A stretch of DNA of 64,000 nucleotides from positions 8,073,053 to 8,137,052 of the forward strand of contig VZSR01001854.1 of NCBI GenBank assembly GCA_013398615.1, given 5' to 3'. The DNA comes from Brachypodius melanocephalos. Taxonomy: Eukaryota > Chordata > Aves > Passeriformes > Pycnonotidae. The first letter of the stretch is position 1. Every line of letters starts with the position of its first letter. The position numbers and the translations under genes are program-made. Below are positions 14,201 to 28,040 of this stretch, piece after piece. A model generated the notes under the pieces. The model made no database searches. It was given only the letters and a program-made list of their open reading frames with translations, and was not told the DNA's origin.

Positions 14201-17200
14201 TAAACACCCCAAGCAACCTAAGGCAAAAACAACAAAGAACAGCAATATGAGTGAAATTAATAAAATATCAAGAAACAGAAGCAATCTCCTGAAATTTGAG
14301 AGCTGAATGCATGAGAGCTATAAATGAGATGTATACATTGCTGCAGTTAAGACTGCAAAGATTTCAAATACATTCTACAGACAAAATACTTGTCAAAGTT
14401 AATGGCTGTAAAGACAAGGAAGAAGTTCTCCAAAGTTTGAGAAAAAACATTTCCTCCAACTTGGAATGTATTTGAAAAGGAATGGACCTTATCACCAAAG
14501 GATAAGGAGCAGGTTGAAAAACACCTTCAATCCTTGCCTGCTGCAGATGACCCTGATTGACTTTGAGACACTAACAAAAGCTTAATCTTGTTTGCAGTGT
14601 ATTGAGAGATGGCTGGGACAGATTGACTGTGAAAGGATAGTCTCTGAGCTGAGCTCAGAATGAAGCATGAAAGGCAAATTGTTTTAAAAGTTCCAAAAAC
14701 CATTACATTTTCCCTTGTAACTTTGCTTAAACCTTTTAAATTCTTGTCTGCCCCACAAAGGCGCAAAGCAAATGCAATCACTTTTGCACCCCAAAGAAAA
14801 TTTCAGGAGTTTTATTGCGTAGATGAATGGAGATGAGGAAGGATGGAAGAATTCAGCCAGTGAGAGCAAGATTTCCATCACTGACACAATGAAAAACTAG
14901 AAATATCTGCAGATAACAGGTATTTACTGTCATTTGCAAGTCAGATCTTAATCGCTAACCAGTCCAGAACCCAAGCCCATTACTAGAAGACACATTCTAA
15001 GGGGGAAAACAAGAGATTTCAACAAATTTTATCAGCCCCAGGAGAGCAGAGAATGAGTTTTCCTCATAGAAGTTCTTGGGAGCTGCTGTCAGCTTTTCTT
15101 CTATGAGGGAAAGAGAAAAGCTAGATGTGGTGTCTTAGCAGTGTTACTGCTCAGGACGGGTTTCATGTTCTTCTAAGTAACTAAAATGTGCTTAATGAAA
15201 AATTGAGAAGTGATTCATCTTTCTTAATCAGCATGGAATTGCAGCCTTGCAGTTAGGAAGAAACAGTGTGGAGTTAAACTAACCTGCCCCAAATCTGACT
15301 TGTACTGGTGTTTACCACTGCCTCTGGTGAAATACTGCTCTTAGCCAAGCTTTTTATCTGTTTTTATGGCAGCATTGGGGAGTTTGAGGTCTTGACCAGC
15401 TAAGTGAAGAGAGACTTTAATGTGTGGAGAGGTGAGTGGGGAAGGAGTCAGGGCAGTGGATGCCTGGTAGAGTCATTGCTCTGTCTGATCTGGGACATTG
15501 AGTATATGGCAGATTTACAGGTAGTTTAACAACCTTCACACTGTGCTGTACAGTGCAGGGAAATTTCCTTTTCTACCTTAGGGTGTTTCCACCTCTATTC
15601 ACTCTCTTTTGTACCTTTATATCTCAAATATGCCATGCCTCTTTGGAGGGGGACAGATCTAACCGTGACAATCAGGGTCCAATTTTGGATGTCCTATTTA
15701 GCATACCTTGCAATAAGGAATAATTGTTTCTCTTGAAACTTTTCTTGAAATTTTCCTCTCTTTTCTCTTCAGAAGCGTTTTATTTATCAGAGTGTGAATT
15801 TATACATCTGAGATCAGAGTGCTTCATGCTTTTCTTCAACACAGATCCTTAGCAATTAGAAACTCTATGAAAGGCAAGTATAATTGAATTCTTGCCCTGG
15901 CTTTGTGGTTCTCCCTTTGATTCACAGGTCTTGTATTTTATCTATTCCTTTCAAGGCTTTTTCATTTTTCTCTCAGAATTCGTTACTTGTCTTGAAAAAG
16001 CAATACTCCTACCTGATGTTGCTTTCCCCCAAGAACATACCTACTTTCTTTTTCCTATACTAGGATCAGTTTAACGCAGGAGTACCTGAAGTCTTTCCAG
16101 CCAAATAGCCAAAATTCAGTTTTGTCTAGTAACACAATAGTTTTTCCAAGCACTTTCACTCAGCACTTCAAGCCCTAAGCCCAAAGCACTTCTCTCTTTC
16201 CTGTAGCTGGCAATGCTATTCCCACTGTCCGGCCATGAAACTCTGCTCTGTGCTCCCCTCTGCCCTTGCCCCCTAGCAGCACTGGGTGGTGCGATATTAT
16301 GACAAAGTAGAAGGTGAGGAATGGCATGACCTCATTTCCTTCCCTTTGCATCAGGGAGGAAGAGGAAAGATGCGGCTAAAGTTGGAGGCAAAGATGTGGT
16401 TTAACAAGTTGGGGTCACCAATTATCTGAGCCCTTTGGGAGCTCCTGTGAGATTTAAAAAGTGTGTGAGTTTGCGCACACTCGTGTCTCTTCTTTTCACA
16501 CGTACACATTTAGAAGTGTCCACAGACAATCACTGACCATCTTGGTGTCACTTTTCTGTCACAAACCCAGCCTGGAGCCCACTGAAGTTATGGAAAGGAG
16601 TGATGTCCATTAACAAAAATTAGATACTTCATCACTGTAGCTCATACAAGTACCCTGTTCTGTTTTTACTTTGGACTGAAGAACAGCCATGCTGTCACTC
16701 TGGGTCACCCATTACATCCATCCCCTGGATAGTATTTCAGCATGATTTGTGCTTTCATAACATTGCAGCTTCTACTTCTTTTAAAAACAGAGAGAGAAGA
16801 GAATTAACACCATCACTCTATGGTAAACCCCAGAGAAACTCTGTCAGTGTTTTATACTGCCTTCCATTTTAAAGTGGTATTTTTAAGCGGATGCAGGAGT
16901 ATATTGTGGTGTTGATTTAAACACAGTAAGGAATGTATCTGCTGTTTCTTTCATCTAACATCTATTACAGAACAATATTTTTTTTCTGTACATTTCTTAT
17001 CTGATCTAGTTTCCTGCTGTGATCATTTAATACCTTCACTTCTTCAGAAACAGTGACACCCTTCAGGAATCACGTGTTCTGAATTTGAGAGAGTTGGAGA
17101 GTGACTAATAAGAATGGCTAGCCTTAAAATACTCAAGAAAGCCAGTCAGGGCTTCTAGAGAGCAGATGATATATCAGGTATTTTTCCTCTCTTTCCTTCC

Positions 17201-18026
17201 TTTGATTTTTAAGACTAAAATCATGATTATGTTAATACAACTCATGGCAGGTTGAAGTCTATAAATTGCATAACCTCTGAGTATGATCAGGGGAACATTT
17301 TATTTCAGATAAGGAATTACTTTCTTTCTTTTCCACTCTGTTTATAATTGTTATACATAAAATATTTTTATCTATATCTATCATATATATATAATTTACT
17401 TTAAATTGCCCCTTATTTTCTTTCCTGTTGTATGATGATCCTGTTCCCTCCAGCCTCCTGTAGGCATTGTGTACTGTCGCTGTGGCTTCCACGTCTTCCA
17501 GTAAGGACTGGTGCCTTTGGACAGCTGGGATAAGTTTGCTTCAACAAATTCCTCCTTCATATCCAAACACATGCATGCGCATACTCCATGTTTTGGGGAG
17601 TGCATGCATGCAACATGCATGCACACACCTCTGGCTTTGGGGAGTGCTGCTTGCTTGAGAAATACTGGAGTAGCATGAGATGGAGTGCAAAGCAATACAA
17701 GTTTAGTGAGAATGGAAAAGGTGTCCTAGGCTGAGAGTGGCCTCAGATCATTATTGCTTTTTTCAGAACATGAAATTTGTGGATTGTTAAGGCATTCTAT
17801 TAGAAAGACTAAGTTTAAATGCTTGACATTCTGGTGGTTTTAAAAATTGCACTTGTAGAAGATACTGCCTCTCTGATGTTGTCGTTTGGAGCCCAAACTC
17901 CAATCTTAAATATGTTCTTGTTTGAGTATTCTAAAACTTTGTGGGGGTCTTTCTGTACAATAACACCTTTTTGTTGTAGGAACACACAACATAGAGATGT
18001 CTTATACACTAACTAGAAATAAATCC
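5228..18026. other. Long stretch with no recognised gene or transposon
   Basis: About 12.8 kb of AT-rich DNA. The longest frames are 116 codons (6266-6616, minus) and 112 codons (12237-12575, minus), both low in domain-like features. A CATG/GCAT-rich stretch lies at about 17570-17625, with TTTGGGGAGTGC present twice (near 17592 and 17635). No splice-flanked conserved exon was identified. It may be intron or intergenic sequence. Confidence 0.5.
17570..17650. repeat. CATG-rich alternating tract with short direct repeat
   Basis: The stretch is rich in alternating purine-pyrimidine steps (ACATGCATGCGCAT, then TGCATGCATGCA) and is framed by two copies of TTTGGGGAGTGC about 43 bp apart. It looks like a small local duplication combined with a palindromic TGCATGCA core. 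Confidence 0.55.
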
Positions 18027-18050
18027 TTTTTTTTTTTTTTTTTTTTTTTT
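18027..18050 (+). repeat. Poly(T) run of 24
   Basis: Uninterrupted run of 24 T bounded by C and G. Read on the minus strand it could be a retroposon poly(A) tail, but no AATAAA-type signal or target-site duplication is visible beside it. Confidence 0.9.
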
Positions 18051-21000
18051 GTTACAATACCACGTACAAATTTAGATTACCAAAGGGGAAAGACAAATTT
18101 AAATTACTGAAGGAGAAAAGAAATTGCTAGGCCATCATGTTAGTTGAATCTATAATTTTTATTTCCTTTTTGAGCCAGAAGGCTTAAATTTTTTAGGTGT
18201 TTGCTACTGCAAGATGGTCCATCAAAGGACCAGCATCTCAATAATAAACTGTTAAACCTAAATTGAATGGCATGTACTTTCCATTTCATATTCAGTAAAG
18301 TTTGAGATCATCAGAAACTTTTCTAGAAAATCCTCCAGGCAGCGGACTAAATTAAAGAGAGGAATTACTCACAGGCTTAGAAGACAAGTAGGGACATCAG
18401 CAATGAAGGATAAGTGTAAAGCTGTCTCTCTCTGCATAATAATTTTATTGCCTGGCTTGATGTATCATAATGTTTGAGATATATTACCCAAAGTAAGTAA
18501 TACTGTGCACCATTAAACACATTATGTTGTAAATAATTAAGATGTGCAACATTAAAACTTTTGGATAGAATGTAATTACTGTATTCCATGAAAAATCAAT
18601 GGCTACTCCAGCAATGTAAGTAAACATTAAAAACAGTGTTTTGCAGACACAGAGTTGGCAATTGCTTTATGAATATATTTTAGAGGCTGTTTTCTGCTTT
18701 TGTCTGATGAGATGGAATGGTTCACATGCAGAAATTAATTGTCAAAAATTTTCTACCGTGAAGATTTGCTCTTTGTTGGAGTAGCAAATGATGCTTCCTA
18801 TGTCAGTCAGCAGCAGCAGAATGCAGAGATCTATGCCTGAGTCAAAAGTCCAGTCCTTGACAGCACTGAGTGCTTTGGGGTGCTTCACAGCACTGGGTGC
18901 TTTGGGGTGCTTGACAGGACTGAGCATCTCTCACAGCTTGCACCCCTCTGTATCCCACAGCTCTCTTGCTAGTTTAAAACATAAGGCAGGCTTACTCCTG
19001 CACTTAAAAACTACATATATCATGCACTTACTCTGGTGGTAAGGTATGAACAGAGGTGAGGAATGAATCCCTTACCATTTTTATTCTGCTCTGGGAGCTC
19101 AAGAAATTAAATCTGCAGAAAGCTGTCAAGATCATTCAGTTGAACTAAACAAAGTGATAGGATTGAAATATGAATTTAACATCTAGTTCTACCCAAATCT
19201 TCAGGCAGAATTATGCTAGAAATTTGTATGACTACATTACACATTAGGCCCTGTCTAGAAGCATTTGTAAAAGGCACCTCACATGTGTATATAAAACAAC
19301 AGATATATCAAAGATGAAATTCTGGCTTTCCAATTACTTTTGGTGAGAGATTTATTTTAACTGCAGTTTATGCAGTGAATCTGTTAGCTTTGTCTTTCAA
19401 AGACTTTTAAAACAGAAAAGGCAAGGAGAGCCAACATGATGACCTGCACATCAACTTATCATTTTGCTTTCAAGCATTTTTTGAGTCCCAGGAAAGTGTG
19501 TAGAGAAAGATGATGTTGCAGAAAGCTCATCCATGAAGACTCTGATATTTCCTTTTTGAAGGAAGTAGTGGAGACACAGCTCACAAGCTTGTGGCTGAGG
19601 CTGAAGAATTCCTTTAGAGTACCATAATCTTGTAATGGTTCACCAATACAATGAGAAAGTAAAGAATCCTACATGCTCCATCACATCCAAGAAAGTTACT
19701 CTAGATTCCATGCAAATGTGAAATCAGAACCCAGTCCCTTTATGTGTCTTGCTCCAGGATATCTTTTCAAGGCTTCCTACTTAGAAAATTGCATTACCTG
19801 GGCAGCATATCAGGGCTTGGGCAACACAGGTCTTCAAGACACACTGGAAGCCTCTTCTTGTGTGCTGGCCATCTAATTCAGTTGTTTTGCTTTATTTTTC
19901 ATTTTGCGATTATTTTTTCCCCTGAGCATTGCTGTTTGGAGATTTACCCCACTGATTCTAATAAAGAGCCATGGCAATAGGTGTTGCAGAGATTAATCAG
20001 ATAAAAGATACATTTAGTGATCATTCTTATGTGCAATTCCATTAAAATAAATAACTCTAATAAGCACCTGGCAGGCATCTTTCAGCATTTGGGGAATATG
20101 CCAGAAGTACAGTGTTCTGGTAGAGAATAATTTATTTCAGCCCAGGTGATGAATTTTTTTTCACTCTGTGAAAGAAATAACTGTTGCTCTGCTATTTATC
20201 ATTTAGAAGTCTCTCTAAAAGAGATTTCAAATGCAGTTTTACATAAGTTCTACTGCAGCCTTTTCTCCAGTAATTTGAGTACCTTGCAGTTGTCCATTAA
20301 TAGGATGCATCTCAACTGTCATGGGAGATTCAACCTTTCTTGCATCCCATTAATTTTAGAGAAGGAAGTGCACAGTGAGGATTTTGCCTGGGTTTAGATA
20401 AGTTGTTGGTTTCTTATTGGAAGACATTTTCACAAAAATATGCATTTGTGTTTCCAAGTGGAAGTTTTTGCCCTCTGTTTTTTAGGAGCTGTGTTTATAG
20501 TCAGGTTGTTGCATCAGCTGGCTTCTCTGGATGGTCTCTTTGAGAGTCCTGATTTGCAAAAACATGTGAACATTTTTTACTTTTTGAGGCTTCTGTATTA
20601 AGGCTTCTATTTTCCCTTCTGTCTGTAAATGGGTGATTAACATAGAGCTCTGAAATATTTTATACCTATTGCCAACATCACCATAATAAAAAGTATTCTT
20701 GTAGGCTCTGTTTTTATTTATGCTTGGGTGTTTTTCCCATTCTCCAGTTGTTACTAATTTTATTTCAAGTGGCTAAAGAAATGAGGATTGATGATAATGT
20801 TTCTTCATATAATTATTCTGTGATTACTGAGACTCTGAAGGAGGGATGGAGGCTCATGTCAATGTATTTTATAGCTTTATTTCACAGCATAAAATACTGT
20901 AACCTTGATGATCATATTCTGCTTGTGCTTTGTAGCATTCAACCTTTCAAGTTGCTCACAACAGAATTGCTTTGATTTCATTTAATAAACAAACATATCT

Positions 21001-24000
21001 TTCATTAGTCTTTGAAGTACATGAGTTTGTGGATGGATTTTCTTTAAAAATTTGGGGTTTTTTACTTTTTTAGTCCTTTTACTATTCCTTTTAAAATTTT
21101 TTTGATGCAAAATTGGAGTATATTTTCATAAGTTGCATCTTGTGAGCCCTAAATTTAATCTAGAGGAAGAAGAAACCAGTTTCTCTAATATTAGACATTC
21201 TGAGGTCATTTGGGACCTGAATGTGTATGTGTATGCATGAACAATCATTTTTAATTCAGTTATTAATTGAAATCATCAATTGATCTTGAATTTAGAAATG
21301 GGCTTTCTACAACATAAAGACCTTGCTCTAGTACAGCATTTTATTTGGGCACAGAAAAGGTGTTTGTTTCATGCTAGATTCCTGGTAGTAATCTGATGTT
21401 CTGAACCTAAATTTCTTAATGAAGAAAAACTAAAACATGACTGGATTTAGAAAGGAAAAAGAAGTGCTTCTCTTATATTTCTCAGGGATATGAATCTTTT
21501 CATGACAACAACCTTTTGATGCAATTAACTTTAAGTAGATGTTTTATATAGGTATTTATTGTAATGCTATGCATGTTACAGAGCTTAACCCTGAGCCCTG
21601 AAGTGTGGCAGGTTGGGTGAGGATCTCCTTCTTTCCTGCCCTCTAAGGGAATAATGGGCTGTATGGTCTCTGGGGAGAGAAGGGCAATGGTATGTTTATT
21701 CATCAAAAAAACCCCTCCTAAATGGACATCTTCATGTCTTGCCTCCTCTTGCCTGCTTTACCTGTCAGGATGGGGACTCTGAAAATGAGTTTGCTGCCTG
21801 TCACATGCATGGGTGTCACTTTGAACAGCCAGGGTTTTTTTCCTCATAGATCCCAGGCACAGGTTAGGGATCTTAATGCTGCAACTTTGTTGGTATTTTT
21901 TTAAGTGTTTGATGAAAATGGGAAGATATGGAAAGAGACTCTTTAACTCAGTGCTCACGTCAGATCTGAAACCATTAAAAAGAAAAAGAAAGAAAAATAT
22001 TTTCTTTTTCAAATGCTCAAGTTGTTCTATGATGTGGTTAAGTAATAATTTTTTAGATAGGGATGGTAACTAAACTTTGGAACAAATTATCGAGGGAAAT
22101 GAAGTTATTTAAGTGAAGACTTGATATCTGAGTAGAATATATTTTCATTTTCAGACATTAGTTAGGAAGCTGGTTCAGACAGTTGGGAAGAATATGTTGT
22201 GGACTGAAGAAATGGCAAGTCACAAACAGGCATTCAGAGTGCCCAGAGCACAAATCAATAAAGCTGGTGGTTGTTTGTAGAAGAGGCATATTTGAGTTTT
22301 CCACACCTTGAACTTCCCATCACACTTTGGTCATAAATTCCAACATGCCCAATTAGCTCAGAAGTCCCAGGAGGCTTGTGACAGCCATTTAATAAAACAA
22401 TAAATTTTTTAGTTCCTTTTGTGCAAGTCCAGACTGTAATGCAGTATTTTGTTATGAACAGCTCTCAAGGAAGTGCTCCTTCCTATAACAGCATGTGAAT
22501 TTGGCATGCAATTGCAATTGGTTTTATTTTGTTTGGTTGTTACAGCTGGTCAGGAAGAAGACTGTTTCTGTAGGTCTTTGAAGTCAACAATGCTATGCAA
22601 AATACAGTTGATCATATTCACATTTAGAGAATCTCTCTGTAGGAGACCACTGAATATATAAAACTTTGATTTTCAGGCCAATTTATCAACTTCACCTTTA
22701 ATACACAGAGACAAAGACCTACAAATCAGCCTGAGAGGGGAGCTGCATGTTTCTGTTAGTTCAGATGCTTTTATTGATGAAAGCTGCGTGACTTTCAGTA
22801 TGGCTCAATTGAATAACTGGAAATGTTTTCAACTAGGAATGCTGTTGGAGTGATCAGCTAACGAGGCAAAACCAAATCCAGGCCAAATTTTTGTGTATTC
22901 ATTTATTTTCTACTTATAGCTTAGTGCTCTACATCTATTCCTTATAATTTATAAAATCCACCCATTTCTTAAGCAGCTCTACAAAGAGTAAAGTGCTGTA
23001 GAAGCCCCAGCTATGAAACTGATAATGTAAATGACAGTGGATATATCATATCAGGACATAGCTGTTATGGGATACGGGGCTTGACTTAATTCACATGAAA
23101 GTCATAAATATCCATGGTTTTGCTGAAGGCTAGGATTAGGGACTGCAGTGTGTCCTAGACCTGTAGGGATCTGAGAGATTTTTGAGTAGTGTTAATAAAC
23201 TGTGTCTCTTGAGGGGGAGTGTTGAATGCAGTGGAACGCTTTCCTTAACAGTGGTGATTTTGAGCCTTACAAGATGGGAAAATCCTTGTGTCTCTTAAGT
23301 AAAATGAGAAAGCCAAAGCTTGCCTTATTGCTGAGCATAATGTATTGTGGAAATGGAAATCTACGTGTGGATTAGGCAGCTGATTGGTACAATGCAATGG
23401 ATCCATTGGAGAAATTAGAGACGATTTCATGCTGTTTGCAGAATACAAGGGGTGTTTGATGGAATTTGGCTCTGATTTCTATAGTCTGACCAATTGTCAG
23501 TATGTTAAGTGCAATACTCTTTCTCTAGTGCAAAGTAATCTGGTTTTTGACTGATTGCATATACTTGTATCATTTACATATAATTTCCTTTCCTTTCTTG
23601 CCTAGCAAAATTAATTTAATTGAACTAGAACAAACTTACTGCAGGTTCTTCTTCTGGTGTATGGTTCATGCTGTATTAAAGGGAAGCATAATTTTCCTCA
23701 CACCCTTAGAAAAATACATCAAAATAAAATTTAGGAAAAGGGATAGAAAGCACCTCCCAGCCAAACAAGAGGGAAGCATTGATTCATTCAGCTGCAGTCA
23801 GTCTCTGAGAGTTATATGGGTACTATTCATGCCACTTCTAAACCATAGCAGAGGTGAGCTTCGTAACCTATCTTCCTACAATAGGTTTTGCAAAAAAATC
23901 TGAAACCTTTCTTTCTACGAGATCATATTTAGGCTAACCTTAAGACCAGACTTTTGACCTGGATATGGCCGTGCTCTATGCTTTTGGTGGCATACCCTCT

Positions 24001-26620
24001 ATAGTAGATATTTGTAAGGACCAAATAAGCTAATAGGATGCAGAGCCCTTATTTAAGGCAGTGAGCATGCCTCTGGAAAAACAGATTTCATCGAAAAGGG
24101 GGAATACAGAATAAGTGTATTCCAGGAAGAAGAGAAAATTAGTTCTTGGTCTAAATTCACAGTAAGAAACAGGGATTATAGTGAAGCCCTGGTCAGAGGC
24201 ATACTGCTGGCTCGAGTGAGTTTTAAAGCTCAAAAATATGCACATTGGAAATGACAGTTCCCTTCCCCCACAAATATTAGGATTCTGGGTGGTAAGAAGA
24301 TAAAGAAGCTGATTTGCATTTATTTTTCTGTCAAAAATTGCTAGAAGTCTTTCCTCTGTTCTTGAAGATCAAGAAAGATTTACAAGGAGCATTGATATGA
24401 AAATTCCACGTGTTACCTTCCAGCCCTGCAGCAATTATCTATATCTTCATTATAGTTATTTTATTTGAAACTGTTTTTGCTGTTTCCATAATACTTCGGT
24501 CACTCAATTTTAGATGCAGTAACTATTTAAAAGCTGGAACCATGAATTCCCACTGCCTGGTGTACTACATACTTTCAGAGGTTTTACAGTGAAACAACCT
24601 AGTAGTTAGAGCTAAATTGATAAGATCAGAACGGACTTAAGAGCAGTAGGCTTGCAAAAAAACCTTTTTGAGTCATCCTGTGGTCCCCTTAAGGAGGAGA
24701 AGTGGAAAGCATGCTTTAAGGGCTAATAAAAATTGCAGTGAGGACATTCCAAGCACATAATGAGTGACTTCATAAACAGGTTTATAGTATAACTGGAGAC
24801 TCTGGGCCATATAATCAACATTTAGCAAACCTTTTTAGAACTTGATAGATGTGTTTCAGTGTGCAAACACCTAGGGTAGTGTTCCATGGCAAAAAAATAT
24901 ATTTTCTTTTGAAGCTGCTCATTCTACAAATCATGTTAGTACCAAAATTATCAGTCTCCATCACTCGTACTGTTCTTGTTCACAGCATAGTTTACTTCCA
25001 CTGTTCACTTTTTGTTTGTACTTCTAGTGTGGCTGGTGCTAATGAGAAGTACCATGAAGAAAAAGGTAGAAGTGAGTTTGTGAACAGGGAATTTAAGGAA
25101 ATTATACTGTGCAGGATGGTAAAATGCAGATAATTTGGCACTATGATAGCCTTGGTCGTCTGGCCTAACATGTTGAATCATTTCAGCAGCTACTGTGTCA
25201 GCAGCAGAATATGGTTGAGTATAAACCTTGCTGCAGAGCTAAAGTCCTGTCTCCCTATTTGATGGAATTAACTAGAGACAAGGGGAAAAAGGGTCAATTT
25301 ATAGTTCTGTTATTTTGAGCAGTTTATAATTGTTGTGTCAGTTTTTGTAGCGGAGCAGAAGACATGAAGAAGACTATAACTAGTAACATTTTGATAACCA
25401 ACACTATTAAAAATGTGGCAAGATACTGGTGGGCATTTGACTGCTTGGTTACAGAAGTCAAAGAATGGGATTTATTAACATCATACATCAAGAAATGGTA
25501 AGAGCTGGAGCATGAGGGGGCAACCTGATGAAGCAGAGTCATGGAGTGCACAGAAAAGGATGATTGGTGGCACCACTGGTAAATAGAGATGGTGAGAAGT
25601 TGTTCTCTGAGCCTGAGCTGGTCTGAGAGATTGGGAGTTGTGTAGATAGGAAGAAAAAGATTGAATGTGAAGCTGTGGGTTGAAGGCTTTACAGGTAGAC
25701 ATAGCTGTAAGGGAGGTGAAAAATTCACAAGTAGAGTAAAGAAGAGAAAACAGATGGTTTGGGAGAAAGATGATCGTGACTGGAAAAGGGCATGGAAGAG
25801 TAGCTGTTGAAGGAAATGTTGTACTGGTGTTTCTCCTGGTTTTGAGAGAATTTAGCATTGAAATAGTAAAACTGCTGCCAAACACTTTTCAGTTCTTGCT
25901 CACTATAGGAAACACAATGTAAAAGTTAATGACAGACCTCCATATTTTCTACCATCATTTGAAAATTAGTAATCTTAAAAAGCAAATAAACAAAACTATT
26001 AAACACAACAAGAAAAAAAGAAAAACCCACAACAACCCCCAATCTTTTAGGTAAAAAAGAGTGTCTTTTTAAGACAAAATGAGTCCTGATAGTGGTCTTT
26101 TGGGAGAAAATACGTCTTATAAACCAACAGAAGACTTGTCATGAAGAAGGCTGAGTTTTTGTGCCTGAGGGGTTTTGTTTTGTTTAGAACTTTCTGATCC
26201 ATAAATGATAAGGTCTGAGCACCTAGTTCATAGAATCACGAGAAAAAGTTTTTACTCACTGAATGCCCTGTTAGAAACAGATCCAACACTTTTAATCCCT
26301 TTTCTTTAACAGAGGTTCATTGCTTCTTGTTTTCCACAAATATTAGTAAGGCCATTCAATGAATGAATGTCTACCATCTACTACATTTACTCATATTTTT
26401 AAACCTCTGGGACACTTGAAGTGCTTTGATTTGTTTAGGTAGTTGTCACAGAATTTTCTCTGATTTATCTGTCCTATGTGGTCTTCCAAGTTATTAATGA
26501 CAATTATTTAAATATCTTCACTTGTTTCTAATGCAGTCTCATCACCCTGATGAAGAAATGCTCTACCTGTGCAGGAACAGAATGTTTTATCTGCTTCTAG
26601 TTCTGTTTGAGTTACAGTGC
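18051..26620. other. Unclassified AT-rich non-coding DNA with a purine-rich end
   Basis: No gene recognised. A 27-bp minisatellite lies at 18859-18925. Near 25.3-25.9 kb the plus strand becomes purine-rich, which thins out minus-strand stops and gives two overlapping 134-codon frames. A 118-codon plus frame (23547-23903) has no recognisable domain. The rest shows nothing beyond short A/T runs. Confidence 0.5.
18859..18925 (+). repeat. 27-bp minisatellite, about 2.5 copies
   Basis: Two full 27-bp units (18859-18885 and 18886-18912), differing at two positions, followed by a 13-bp partial unit (18913-18925). The core is ACTGGGTGCTTTGGGGTGCT or close to it. Since 27 is a multiple of three, a short minus-strand open frame (18742-18927) shows a repeated nine-residue block (VKHPKAPSA / VKHPKALSA), but there is no other sign of coding. 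Confidence 0.85.
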
Positions 26621-28040
26621 ATGATCATAGATAATCATAGAACTCTCAAGGTTAGAAGAGACCTTTAATTAAGATAATTGAAGTCCAACCATCCACCCAG
26701 AACTGCCACTGTAACCCCTAAACCATATCACCCAGTGCCAGATCCATGTGCCTCTTAAACACCTCCAGGGATGGTGACTCCACAACATATTCCAATTCCT
26801 GACCACCTGAACTGTGAAAACATTTTTCTAATACTTATTCTGAATCTGTCTCAGTCTAAGGTAATGTCTTGTCTTCTCTCTGCAGTCACAGCAGAGGAGA
26901 TGAGCCCCACCTCACTACAACCTCCTTTCAGGGAGTTGCAGAGAGTGATGAGGTTCCCCCTGAGCCTCCTCTTCTGAGACTAAACAAATCCAGGTCCCTC
27001 AGCTGTTCCCCATAAAACATTCTCTAGTCCCTTCATCAGCCTCGTGGCACTTTGCTGGACATGCTCCAGCTCCTCAATGTCCTTTTCAAAGTGAGGGGCT
27101 CAGAGCTGAATGCAGTACTCCATGTGCAGCCTCACCAATGCTGGGGGCAGAGGGTGGTCACTTCCCTGCTCCTGCTGGCCACACTATTCCTGATACAGGT
27201 CAGGATACCACTGGCCTTCTTGGCCAGCTGGGCACACACTGGCTCATGTTCAGATGGCTCTTGACCAACACCCCTAGGTCTCTTTCTGCTGGACAACTGT
27301 TGGGCCAGTCCTCCCCCAGTTTGCAGCGCTGCATGGGCTTGTTGTAATCCCAGTGCAGGACCCAAGACTTTGCCTTATTGAACCTCATGGAGCTGTCCCC
27401 AGCCCAATGATTGAATCTGTCCAGGTCTCTAGGCACAGCCTTCCTACCATGGAGCAGATCAACTCTCACCCAACTTGGTGTTGTCTGCAAATTTACTGGG
27501 GGTGCATTCAATCCCCATATCCAGATCATCAACAAAGATGTTAATAGGACTGTCACAAAAACTGAAACACTGGAAAACAGTTTCCTGGGAAACACAGCTG
27601 GAGACTGTCTGTCAACTGGACATAGGTCCATTCATTGCAACAGTCTGGACCTGGCCTATCCAGACAGGTTTTTACACACCGAAGAGAGCATCCATCCTAC
27701 TTGCAAACAGACAGATTTTCTAGGAGGATGTTGTGAGAGTATCAAATGCTTTACTGAAGTCCAGACAGACCACAGCCCTCACCTCATCTACCAAGTGGGT
27801 TACCTTATCATATAAAGGAGATCAGGTCAGTCAAACAGGACCTGCCTTTCATAAAGCCATGCTGGCTGAGCTTGATGCCCTGCTTGTCCTGCATGTGCCC
27901 TGTCATGGCACTCAGGATGATGTCTTCCATAACATTGCCCAGAATCAAGGTTAGGCAAACAGCCCAGTAGTTCCCTGGATCATCCCCCAGCCTTCTTGCA
28001 AATAGCCTTTATATTTGCTTTAGTTACCAGTAACAGTGTC
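26621..28040 (-). mobile_element. CR1 LINE, 5'-truncated, minus orientation
   Basis: About 1.4 kb. The plus-strand left end carries the complement of the CR1 3' tail (ATCATAG units near 26624-26640), followed by the usual short 3' region and then ORF2. Minus-strand frames keep pieces of the reverse-transcriptase ORF2, including DLGVLVKSHLNMSQC (frame at 27200-27631) and ILTCIRNSVASRSREV (frame at 27132-27365). The reading frame shifts between these pieces and stops interrupt it, so the copy is dead. The match continues to about 28040, into the reverse-transcriptase domain, and the 5' part is missing as usual for CR1. The right edge is uncertain by some tens of bases. Confidence 0.93.

Noticed and set aside
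27200..27631. 143-codon minus frame as a host gene
   Set aside because: Its residues are CR1 reverse-transcriptase ORF2 with frame breaks on either side.
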